Source: JAAYAY01 sp964429355 (lineage in GTDB: Bacteria > Planctomycetota > Planctomycetia > Pirellulales > Thermoguttaceae). From it: a stretch of 6,987 bases of DNA. Of the stretch, positions 1-6,987 are shown piece after piece. Every line of letters starts with the position of its first letter. The first letter of the stretch is position 1. The notes under the pieces were generated by a model, which worked only from the letters and a program-made list of their open reading frames with translations, was not told the DNA's origin and did not search any database. The DNA is taken from NCBI GenBank assembly GCA_964429355.1, contig CAYSCH010000457.1:1-6987 (forward strand). The letters run 5' to 3'. The translations under genes were made by a program, and so were the position numbers.

Positions 1-2
1 CG

Positions 3-476
3 GATCATAACACGAAACGGCAATTTGCAGAACATCATTTTATACGAGCACCCGCGGCAATTCATGGTGGGCCGGAGTCGGCCTGTGCCACAACCCGTGG
101 CCCGAACGGAATGCTGAATACCACCGACCTCAACTCGCGAAAGGGGCACCGCTGGGCAGACGCCCGTACGCCCTATGTGACGTTCAGCGCCGCCCTGCCT
201 CCGAACGCGCCCAGTTGCACCCGGGACGGCAATGAGAACAACGGAACGTCGGCGGTTACCGCCAGCAGCTACCATCCCGGTGGCGTCAATATCGCCATGG
301 TCGATGGCTCCGTCAGGTTCGTTTCGGAAACGGTTGACTGCGGCGACCTGACCAAGAAACTGGGTGAAGAACTCGGAAACACGGGCGAAGGACATTGGTG
401 GAAACTTACTTCAACCGGTGGAATCTGGGGGTCGATGGCAACGCCCAGACAACGGGAAGTCGTCACCCTTCCGTAA
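3..476 (+). CDS. DUF1559 / H-X9-DG prepilin-like protein, C-terminal part (5' end beyond window)
   Basis: The reading frame is open from the left edge and ends at TAA 474-476, so this is the last ~157 residues of a longer protein. The diagnostic feature is the H-X9-DG motif: His codon at 273-275, nine residues, then Asp-Gly at 303-308, in the context SYHPGGVNIAMVDGSVRF. Upstream lie the family-typical segments RWADARTPYVTF and LPPNAPSC, and the C-terminus has the usual GGIWGSM segment. Known family members start with a type IV prepilin-like cleavage/methylation helix and a DUF1559 domain, are found in large paralogous sets in planctomycetes, and are thought to be surface or pseudopilin-like proteins; their exact role is unsettled. 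The N-terminal helix is outside the window, so its presence is inferred. A lipoprotein gene follows 111 bases downstream on the same strand, a common pairing. Family assignment is secure; function is not. Confidence 0.9.
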   Translation, partial: DHNTKRQFAEHHFIRAPAAIHGGPESACATTRGPNGMLNTTDLNSRKGHRWADARTPYVTFSAALPPNAPSCTRDGNENNGTSAVTASSYHPGGVNIAMVDGSVRFVSETVDCGDLTKKLGEELGNTGEGHWWKLTSTGGIWGSMATPRQREVVTLP

Positions 477-509
477 GCTGCCAATCCTCACGAGTGCGGG
501 CCGGGGCGA

Positions 510-533
510 GCCAGGGTTTCGGTTTGCCCTGGC
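510..533 (+). terminator. Possible intrinsic terminator or attenuator hairpin after the DUF1559 gene
   Basis: A perfect 7-bp inverted repeat pairs GCCAGGG (510-516) with CCCTGGC (527-533) around a 10-base loop. It lies 34 bases after the DUF1559 stop codon and about 40 bases before the ribosome binding site of the next gene. Only a short T run (CTTTG) follows, so termination may be partial, which would allow unequal expression of the two genes from one transcript. The fold is seen in the sequence; the role is inferred. Confidence 0.45.
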
Positions 534-574
534 CTTTGCCGCGTGAGAAACCGTTACCAGCAAACATGGAACCC

Positions 575-580
575 AAGGAA
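575..580 (+). promoter_or_regulatory. Shine-Dalgarno site deciding the lipoprotein start
   Basis: AAGGAA lies 7 bases before ATG 588. It supports ATG 588 over the in-frame GTG at 543, which would add 15 polar residues ahead of the signal peptide. Confidence 0.7.
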
Positions 581-587
581 TTTTCGA

Positions 588-1052
588 ATGAGCCCAAAGT
601 CTGCGCGAGTTTTGCTTCTGTCGATAGGCTGCGTTATGCTCGGTTTGATGATCGGCTGCGGCGACGGGAAGATCGACACGGAGTCGGTTGTCGGAGTCGT
701 GACATTGGATGGAGCCCCACTTGCCGATGCGATGGTGAATTTCACTCCCGCCGTGGAAGGAAAAGGAACTCCTTCCTACGCCAAGACCGATGCGGCGGGA
801 AAATACCAACTGCAAACCCTGCTCGGCAACGCCGACGCCGGTACAACCCCTGGCGATTACATCGTTACGGTCTCCAAAATCGAGCTGAAGGAAACCGGCA
901 AAACCATCGAGAATTCGGACGGCACAAAGTCTCCGGAAAAGGAGTCGGAGGAGCTTCTTCCGAAGAAGTACACCGACGCGAAGACCTCAGACTTGAAGGC
1001 AACCGTTGCGCCGGGCGGCAACACGCTCAACTTCGACCTCAAGTCCAAGTAG
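588..1052 (+). CDS. Small lipoprotein with carboxypeptidase-regulatory-like (transthyretin-like) domain
   Basis: This is a 154-residue exported lipoprotein. Residues 1-23 form a lipoprotein signal peptide: MSPKSAR, then a hydrophobic stretch, then the lipobox MIGC with the lipidated Cys at residue 24. Residues ~33-97 fit a carboxypeptidase-regulatory-like beta-sandwich: GVVTLDGAPLADAMVNFTP, then TDAAGKYQL, then PGDYIVTV. A charged Lys/Glu-rich insert follows, then the family ending LLPKKYTD...SDLKATV and NTLNFDL. Proteins of this type are abundant in planctomycetes, often directly downstream of DUF1559 genes as here, and are probably anchored in the envelope. They are non-catalytic and their ligand is unknown. 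The start at ATG 588 is chosen for its AAGGAA site and because the signal peptide begins there. Domain assignment is confident; the biological role is not. Confidence 0.88.
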   Translation: MSPKSARVLLLSIGCVMLGLMIGCGDGKIDTESVVGVVTLDGAPLADAMVNFTPAVEGKGTPSYAKTDAAGKYQLQTLLGNADAGTTPGDYIVTVSKIELKETGKTIENSDGTKSPEKESEELLPKKYTDAKTSDLKATVAPGGNTLNFDLKSK

Positions 1053-1084
1053 TCGTTGCAGTGTAGTATAAAGAGAGGCCCGCT

Positions 1085-1105
1085 ATCCGATGGTTTCTGT
1101 CGGAT
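1085..1105 (+). repeat. Short inverted repeat downstream of the lipoprotein gene
   Basis: ATCCGA (1085-1090) pairs perfectly with TCGGAT (1100-1105) around a 9-base loop. It sits 33 bases after the lipoprotein stop codon and has no T tract. It may help form or protect the mRNA 3' end, in tandem with the stronger hairpin at 1125-1180. Confidence 0.35.
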
Positions 1106-1124
1106 CTCAGGACCTGCGATGCCT

Positions 1125-1188
1125 GGCCCCGCGGAGTAGCGAAGGGACTTTGTATCCCGAAAACGTTTCTCCGCGGGGCTTGTTCTTT
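1125..1188 (+). terminator. GC-rich hairpin with structured loop in a convergent gap; probable terminator
   Basis: CCCCGCGGAG (1127-1136) pairs perfectly with CTCCGCGGGG (1169-1178), and the stem extends by G1126-C1179 and G1125-T1180, giving about 12 bp. The 32-base loop contains a second small stem, GGGA (1144-1147) with TCCC (1155-1158). The stem is followed on the + strand by the T-rich CTTGTTCTTTCT, which favours termination of the lipoprotein transcript. It lies between convergent genes, so the stem could also stop readthrough from the malic enzyme side, although no T tract follows in that direction. The large, partly paired loop is unusual for a simple terminator; a dispersed repeat or a structured RNA is an alternative. 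Confidence 0.6.
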
Positions 1189-1211
1189 CTCGGTGAATCC
1201 GGCAAGTTGAT

Positions 1212-2645
<1,434 letters not shown>

Positions 2646-2923
2646 GGAAGCACTCTCCTGGTGTGGAAATCCTCGGGCAGCCGGATCGGCCGCCTCGAAC
2701 CACGCATCCGTTGTTCTGAATAGCCTTGCGGGATTCCCGGAGGAAATTGCGGCAAGGCGTAGGAGAACTCGAGGGGACGGGGCTGACAGAGTTCACGGGC
2801 AAAACACGGACGGAACGCGAGCGCGGGCAAGCCCACGCGACTCTCTTCATAACAACTATTTTTCAGGGAATCACGCAAGGCCATTTAGCCGCTTTTTCGG
2901 ATAGGTGTCGATCGCCAAGCCGC

Positions 2924-3031
2924 CCTCCTTTTCTGAAGGACTACTGCTTTAACTGCCACAAAAGCAGCGCCGGAACCATTGCTCCCGGCCCGGCCATCGG
3001 CCAGAATAGTCGCAAAGCCTTACCCGTTTGA
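2924..3031 (+). pseudogene. Remnant resembling the start of a planctomycete-type cytochrome c domain
   Basis: Read in the frame ending at TGA 3029-3031, bases 2927-2968 encode PFLKDYCFNCHKSS. The CxxCH haem-attachment motif (CFNCH, 2945-2959) is preceded by PFLKDY, which matches the usual opening of the cytochrome c-like domain in planctomycete DUF1549/DUF1553-type and DUF1592-type proteins (pattern P-[FL]-L-x-x-Y/H-C-x-x-C-H). After the motif the frame continues for ~20 unrelated residues and stops. There is no signal peptide directly ahead and no plausible start codon with a ribosome binding site. The open frame from ATG 2726 would give only 101 residues, basic and low-quality upstream of the motif. 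I read it as a decayed fragment of a cytochrome gene; a chance motif or a small functional haem peptide is less likely. Confidence 0.4.
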
Positions 3032-3057
3032 GCATGCTCCAAAGCACAACGAATCCT

Positions 3058-3063
3058 GGGAGA
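3058..3063 (+). promoter_or_regulatory. Shine-Dalgarno site supporting the Gfo/Idh start at 3070
   Basis: GGGAGA lies 6 bases before ATG 3070. The in-frame alternatives are TTG 3028 and ATG 3034, without a good site, and ATG 3100, with a weaker AGGG (3089-3092) 7 bases upstream. Confidence 0.55.
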
Positions 3064-3069
3064 ACAACC

Positions 3070-4476
3070 ATGGCAGTCCGTTTGGTGCAGGGCCGGTCCA
3101 TGAACGGCAACCTATCCTCGCGACGTAGTTTCCTCAAGACCTCGGCAGCCGCCGTGGGCGCGGCGGCATTGGCTCGCCCGCTGATCCTGTCGGGTGCCGA
3201 GCCTGGTTCCACCGCCGCCAACAGCAGGCTCAACCTGGCAGTGGTCGGCTGCGGCGGGCAAGGGCGCGGCGACATGCGGGGCCTGCTGGCCGGGGGAGCC
3301 AATCTCGTGGCCCTCTGTGACCCCGATGCGGCAATGATCGAGAAGGCCCGCGCGGATGCCCTGGAATCCGGCGGCGAGGCAACCAAGGGCGCCAAGGCCT
3401 ATGAAGACTACCGGCGACTGCTCGAGGATGCGTCAACCTTCGACGCCGTGCTGATCGGCACGCCCGACCACTGGCATGCTCCCTTGTGCAAGGCGTTCAT
3501 GACGGCGGGCAAGCACATCTACTGCGAGAAGCCGCTGACCCACAATGTGGCCGAAGCCCGTGAGCTTCGGGAACTGGCCCGATCTTCCGGGGTCGTCACC
3601 CAGATGGGCAACCAGGGGAGCGCCAGCGATTCGCTCCGCCGCTCGGCGGAGATCATTCGGGCCGGCGCACTGGGCCAGATCCGTGAGATGTACGAGTGGG
3701 GCATCGGTGTTACTGCCAAGGAAGGCAGCGCCGAGGGGGAGGATCCCATTCCTGACGGCTTCAATTGGGATCTATGGGTCGGTCCTTCGGCTCTGCGGCC
3801 CTACAAGAAAGACGTCTATCATCCCTTCCGCTGGCGAGACTGGTTCGATTTCGGCAACGGCGGGATGGCCGATTTCTGCTGTCACACGATCAATCTTCCC
3901 ATGCGGGCCCTCGACCTGGGCTATCCCGAGAAGATCGTGGTCAACATGGAAGACGGCCAGCAGATTGCCGACAAGGCTGCGGTTGAATTCCACTTCCCAG
4001 CTCGCGGCGATCTCGTGCCTCTGACTCTCCACTGGCAGGGGAGCGGCAAGCCTCCGGCCGACGTGCTCAAGCCCCTGACCGAGGTCTATGGCAACAATGA
4101 GCCCAGCGGGCTTCTGATTGTCGGCGAGAAAGGCTGCATCTACACCAGCCACTGGAACACGGGCGGCCTGATCCGCCTCGAGGGCGAGCCCCGTCTGGCG
4201 GACGTGCTCCACCACGACGCCACGCAAGACATCCCCCAGACGCTTCCGCGAGTCGGAGACCACGGACGGGAGTGGCTCGACGCCTGCCGCGGAGAGGGCA
4301 AGACCTTCTCCGATTTCGACACCGGCGGCAAGCTCACCGAGATCGGCCTGGCCGGCGTGGTCGCCCTCCGAGCGGGGCGCAGCCTCGATTGGGACGGCGA
4401 GAAAATGGAGGCCAAGAACGCTCCGGAGGCCGCCCGTTTCGTCCACCCCGACTACCGCACGAAGTGGCTCGGCTGA
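3070..4476 (+). CDS. Tat-exported Gfo/Idh/MocA family oxidoreductase
   Basis: A 468-residue NAD(P)-dependent oxidoreductase of the glucose-fructose oxidoreductase / inositol dehydrogenase family, probably acting on a sugar, polyol or related compound outside the cytoplasm. The N-terminus has a clear twin-arginine signal, SRRSFLK (residues 17-23, Arg18-Arg19), followed by an Ala-rich hydrophobic segment to ~residue 40. The Rossmann domain begins LNLAVVGCGGQGRG (GCGGQG at 60-65) with CDPD closing the second strand, then TPDHWH (131-136) and the family EKP motif (153-155, Lys154). The catalytic region is GGMADFCCHTIN, with Asp268 and probable catalytic His272. The C-terminal domain ends HPDYRTKWLG, typical of planctomycete members. 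ATG 3070 is preferred for its ribosome binding site; ATG 3100 would give a more usual short Tat n-region (458 residues). The substrate cannot be inferred from sequence. The gene stands alone, divergent from the malic enzyme. Confidence 0.93.
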   Translation: MAVRLVQGRSMNGNLSSRRSFLKTSAAAVGAAALARPLILSGAEPGSTAANSRLNLAVVGCGGQGRGDMRGLLAGGANLVALCDPDAAMIEKARADALESGGEATKGAKAYEDYRRLLEDASTFDAVLIGTPDHWHAPLCKAFMTAGKHIYCEKPLTHNVAEARELRELARSSGVVTQMGNQGSASDSLRRSAEIIRAGALGQIREMYEWGIGVTAKEGSAEGEDPIPDGFNWDLWVGPSALRPYKKDVYHPFRWRDWFDFGNGGMADFCCHTINLPMRALDLGYPEKIVVNMEDGQQIADKAAVEFHFPARGDLVPLTLHWQGSGKPPADVLKPLTEVYGNNEPSGLLIVGEKGCIYTSHWNTGGLIRLEGEPRLADVLHHDATQDIPQTLPRVGDHGREWLDACRGEGKTFSDFDTGGKLTEIGLAGVVALRAGRSLDWDGEKMEAKNAPEAARFVHPDYRTKWLG

Positions 4477-4521
4477 TCGAAAAGGGGGCGGGGGCACTCT
4501 TCCGTCCCTGCGGCTGTTTGC

Positions 4522-4571
4522 GGCGACGCGCGAGGGCAGGGCCTCGCGCGCCGACTCCGGGAGACTCCCGG
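4522..4571. terminator. Two tandem hairpins in a convergent gap; probable terminator region
   Basis: The first hairpin pairs CGCGCGAGG (4527-4535) perfectly with CCTCGCGCG (4542-4550) around a 6-base loop; after one mismatch it extends by two pairs (4524-4525 with 4552-4553). The second pairs CCGGGA (4557-4562) with TCCCGG (4566-4571) around a 3-base loop. They lie in the 118-base gap between the convergent oxidoreductase and PPC-protein genes. No strong T tract follows directly on either strand, so termination may be bidirectional but weak or factor-assisted. Confidence 0.5.
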
Positions 4572-4594
4572 CCCGACGAAGTTCACTGCGGATC

Positions 4595-6901
4595 TTATTG
4601 AATCAGACGGGCTTCTATGCCGGCGATCTCGCGGTTGGCGAACTCGTCTGTGAAGAACCATTCTTGATACATGCGTTCGATCTGATTGAGATACCCGTCG
4701 ACGGACGATTTCTGCAGCGTGCGCTGCGCGTCCTTGGGCCGATCTTCGTCGCGGATGGGAGGGCGAACGCGGTCGGCGGGCGGCTGGTAGGCGGGATCGA
4801 AGACCAGGGCCGGCAGGTTTTCGGCGGGCAGCAGATGGCGCCAGAGAAAGGCCTGCATTCTGTCTTCGGCGGGCACGGCTTCGTGGACGACTTCCTGGTC
4901 GCCGATTGGCGCACTGCCGAGCAGGGTGAGGTAGACCGGTTCTTCCATCTCCGTGAGGCTGGTGGTCAGCGCCAGTCCTATCGCCTCCTGTTTGGCCGCC
5001 AGCGTGGCGCCGGGCGATTGGAACCCTTCCGGCAGGTCTTTGAAGCTCAGCTTGATCGGCCCGTCGTAGCCGTCCTTGCGTATGGCGAAGACGGTCACCG
5101 AGGCTGAACTCTTACTGCGGATAACGATCCTGGACGGGACCAGTCGCAAGGCGAAATCGGGCCGCGGCTGGCTGATGCGGAACCGGTAGGAATATTCCTT
5201 ACCTCCCCGCCGGGGCGTGTCGCTGAGGTGGACGAAATACTTGCCGTCGGCGGGCAGCTTCACCATGAGATAGGAATCGGCGTGGTTGGTGTTGAGCCCA
5301 GATCCAACGTCCATATGATCGTCGTTCAAGGCAATCACCTTGCCGTCCGGACCGGTGACTTTGACGAAGGAGTCCAGCGGGGAGCCGAGCCGGCGTGCGT
5401 GGACCTCGGCAACGATGGTCTCACCGGCGTGCCCTTCCACTTCGAAGACGTCCCAATCGCCGGGAGTATCCATTCGCCCGTTGACGATGATGGGAAGGCT
5501 CACCTTCTGCGCCTTGGACGGCTCGTCGTTCGATTCGGCGTCCAGGCATTCGGGCAAGGTGTCGAGGGCGAAAGGCACGTGGTTGGAGACGAGATTTCCG
5601 TCGGTGGCGGCGATCAGGTATTCTCCCGGCTTGGCGTCTTGGGGGGGTGGGGCCAGGGTGGCCTTTTCCAGATTCCAGCCGTCCATCTCGATCGTGACCG
5701 GCTCGCCCGCGCGGCCACCCAAGGGGAAGATGCTGGTTACCATCGGCAGCTCGCCGATGGTGATTCGATAGACGAAACTTTCACGGCCGCGGAACAGCGC
5801 CTCGTTGATACTGAGCAGGTACTCTCCGTCCTCGGGGACCTCGTAATAGATCACCGGGTCCGGATTGAAACGAAAATCGTCGTTGTAGGCTACTTCCTTT
5901 CCGCTGGCATCGCAGAGCTTCAACACCGCCTGGAACCAGCCGGGCACCCCGTCGGCCACGTAGGGGACCAGGTCCCGAGCCTTGGCGGAGATGACCAGGC
6001 GCTGCCCCTTGATGGCCTGAAAACGATAGCGGTTGACCTCGCCCGCACCGATCTGGCCGTTCATCGTGCAGGGCACCGTGATGCTCAGTTCCTCTTCTTC
6101 CGGCGGCCTGTTGCGTTGGGCCTGAGACTCCTTGCCGAGCACCTGGACCTGGCAAGTCTTCATCGGCTTGCGGGCGACTTCGGGCACCTGGCCCACGTAG
6201 AAGGAGATTGCGTTGGAGACACCCAGTCTGGTGACCACCCTGATCTCTCGCCGGCCCGGTTTCGCGTCGGGGTCTATCGTGACTTCGGCAAACACGAGTT
6301 CGGTCTGGGAACGGACGGCCGGGGTACGTTCGTCTTCCGCGAATCTGGATTCGATCCGCCGGATCAGATTTGCCTTGGCCACTTCCTTCTCGGATTTAGG
6401 GGGTTCGGTTTTCGCCTCGGGCTCGCCCGGCTTGGGGTCTTTTGGTTTCTCGAGATTCGCGTTGCAGTTGCTGCAGACGGTCGCATCGAGCGGGTTGAGA
6501 CGACCGCATGCCGGGCACACGATACCACGAACCTCCTCGGATGCGGCAGGAGGGCCGATGGGTGCGGGAAACTCGAACCAGGCCATCTTGGCGGCCATGG
6601 CGTCGTCGACGGTCGTTTCCTTCTTCTGCAACTCGTTCAGTTGCTGCCGGAGCAACCCTTGCTCCTGATTGTCCATAACCCTGTAGTAATCGACCAGCCG
6701 GACGGAGACGCCTCCACCACTGACAACCACGCCAGAAGCATGGGCGAGCCCTTGTCCGCCCAACCGGATCGGGAAGGTGGTATCCTGTTGGCCGCCGGCC
6801 GGGTAAACGAATCCGATGTACTGGTTCTGCGCCGACACCGAGGAAGCTGCGGCCAGAAACAGGGCCAGCCCCAGGATCGGAAGCCTGTTGAATCTACTCA
6901 T
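4595..6901 (-). CDS. Secreted PPC-domain protein with inserted zinc ribbon
   Basis: This 768-residue exported protein has a Sec signal peptide at residues 1-24 (cleavage after VSA, before QNQ). An N-terminal TIG/IPT-like segment starts YPAGGQQDTTFPIRLGG (34-50). It appears split: after a coiled-coil-prone stretch (~76-106), a zinc ribbon (CPAC 129-132, CSNC 143-146) and a Lys/Pro/Glu linker (152-172), a second half resumes at ~200-238 (PDAKPGRREIRVVT). Two bacterial pre-peptidase C-terminal (PPC) beta-sandwiches follow, ~274-383 and ~454-578, each with an NDD motif (340-342, 526-528), separated by a TIG-like domain (~386-447). An Ig-like segment (~580-665) and a C-terminal tail with AEDRMQAFLWRHLLPAENL complete it. 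No catalytic domain is visible; a surface binding or scaffold role is inferred. Planctomycete relatives often sit beside DUF1501 and DUF1549/DUF1553 genes; none is visible here. ATG 6901 is chosen for its strong ribosome binding site; an upstream TTG at 6949 would add 16 residues before the signal peptide. Confidence 0.88.
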   Translation of the reverse strand: MSRFNRLPILGLALFLAAASSVSAQNQYIGFVYPAGGQQDTTFPIRLGGQGLAHASGVVVSGGGVSVRLVDYYRVMDNQEQGLLRQQLNELQKKETTVDDAMAAKMAWFEFPAPIGPPAASEEVRGIVCPACGRLNPLDATVCSNCNANLEKPKDPKPGEPEAKTEPPKSEKEVAKANLIRRIESRFAEDERTPAVRSQTELVFAEVTIDPDAKPGRREIRVVTRLGVSNAISFYVGQVPEVARKPMKTCQVQVLGKESQAQRNRPPEEEELSITVPCTMNGQIGAGEVNRYRFQAIKGQRLVISAKARDLVPYVADGVPGWFQAVLKLCDASGKEVAYNDDFRFNPDPVIYYEVPEDGEYLLSINEALFRGRESFVYRITIGELPMVTSIFPLGGRAGEPVTIEMDGWNLEKATLAPPPQDAKPGEYLIAATDGNLVSNHVPFALDTLPECLDAESNDEPSKAQKVSLPIIVNGRMDTPGDWDVFEVEGHAGETIVAEVHARRLGSPLDSFVKVTGPDGKVIALNDDHMDVGSGLNTNHADSYLMVKLPADGKYFVHLSDTPRRGGKEYSYRFRISQPRPDFALRLVPSRIVIRSKSSASVTVFAIRKDGYDGPIKLSFKDLPEGFQSPGATLAAKQEAIGLALTTSLTEMEEPVYLTLLGSAPIGDQEVVHEAVPAEDRMQAFLWRHLLPAENLPALVFDPAYQPPADRVRPPIRDEDRPKDAQRTLQKSSVDGYLNQIERMYQEWFFTDEFANREIAGIEARLIQ

Positions 6902-6904
6902 GAA

Positions 6905-6911
6905 CTCCTCC
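6905..6911 (-). promoter_or_regulatory. Strong Shine-Dalgarno site deciding the PPC-protein start
   Basis: On the minus strand GGAGGAG (6911-6905) lies just upstream of ATG 6901, with the GGAGG core 5 bases from the start codon. It is the strongest ribosome binding site in the window and places the start directly at the signal peptide. The rest of the upstream region to 6987 shows no gene or clear promoter. Confidence 0.75.
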
Positions 6912-6987
6912 ATCATCTGCCATCTCGGCACCGGCGAAAACACAGACAAACGCAGCAGTCGGGCGCGGGGCCATGGCCTCAGCGGCC

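Larger units (their letters stand above)
2646..3069. other. Divergent intergenic region; no intact gene
   Basis: This 424-base gap separates the divergent malic enzyme and Gfo/Idh genes and must hold both promoters. I see no convincing -35/-10 pair for either. The best minus-strand candidate is an extended -10-like TGTTATGAA (2854-2846) without a matching -35. An imperfect hairpin, GCGCGGG with CCCACGC (2821-2838, one mismatch), lies centrally. Frame 2 is open from 2726 to 3031, but only its last third resembles a protein family (see the cytochrome c remnant). Confidence 0.55.

Noticed and set aside
395..1066. Open frame (+, 223 codons) spanning the end of the DUF1559 gene and the whole lipoprotein gene
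   Set aside because: It overlaps two well-supported genes in another frame, has an Arg-rich low-quality translation, and crosses the intergenic hairpin.
3772..4497. Open frame (-, 241 codons) opposite the Gfo/Idh gene
   Set aside because: It is antisense to a gene with clear family motifs, and no domain, signal or ribosome binding site was seen.
5640..5647. Run of seven G residues inside the PPC-protein gene, possible slippage site
   Set aside because: It encodes a short proline run (APPPQD) in a continuous frame with homologous-looking sequence on both sides, so there is no sign of a frameshift.
6969..6978. Perfect 10-base palindrome GGCCATGGCC near the right edge
   Set aside because: A short GC-rich palindrome of this size is expected by chance at this base composition, and it has no placement relative to a promoter that I can support.

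Overview
The window looks like a GC-rich chromosome segment from a planctomycete, probably of the Pirellulales type. This rests on a set of families characteristic of that phylum: a DUF1559 / H-X9-DG prepilin-like protein followed by a small carboxypeptidase-regulatory-like lipoprotein, a Tat-exported Gfo/Idh/MocA oxidoreductase, and a large secreted protein with two bacterial pre-peptidase C-terminal (PPC) domains. The lineage is inferred from family content only; there is no rRNA or other phylogenetic marker here.

Layout. 3-476 (+) is the C-terminal end of a DUF1559 protein, cut by the left edge. A hairpin at 510-533 separates it from a 154-residue lipoprotein at 588-1052 (+). The 159-base convergent gap that follows holds a small hairpin and a larger GC-rich, internally structured hairpin (1125-1180), probably a transcription terminator. 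1212-2645 (-) encodes a complete NAD-type malic enzyme with an N-terminal ACT domain. A 424-base divergent gap (2646-3069) has no intact gene but contains a short stretch that reads like the haem-binding start of a planctomycete cytochrome c domain, probably a gene remnant. 3070-4476 (+) encodes the Gfo/Idh/MocA oxidoreductase with a twin-arginine signal. A second convergent gap (4477-4594) carries two tandem hairpins. 4595-6901 (-) encodes the 768-residue secreted PPC-domain protein, which has a four-cysteine zinc ribbon inserted near its N-terminus. The last 86 bases are the upstream region of that gene.

The genes do not form one pathway. The first two are a recurrent planctomycete pair of envelope proteins. 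The malic enzyme is central carbon metabolism (malate to pyruvate plus CO2). The oxidoreductase and the PPC protein belong to exported families that, in planctomycetes, often lie near cytochrome c (DUF1549/DUF1553-type) gene clusters; the apparent cytochrome remnant fits that neighbourhood. I found no mobile element, CRISPR array, tRNA or rRNA, and no clear sign of a new multi-gene system. The most unusual items are the zinc ribbon in an exported protein, the cytochrome c remnant, and the structured hairpin at 1125-1180.
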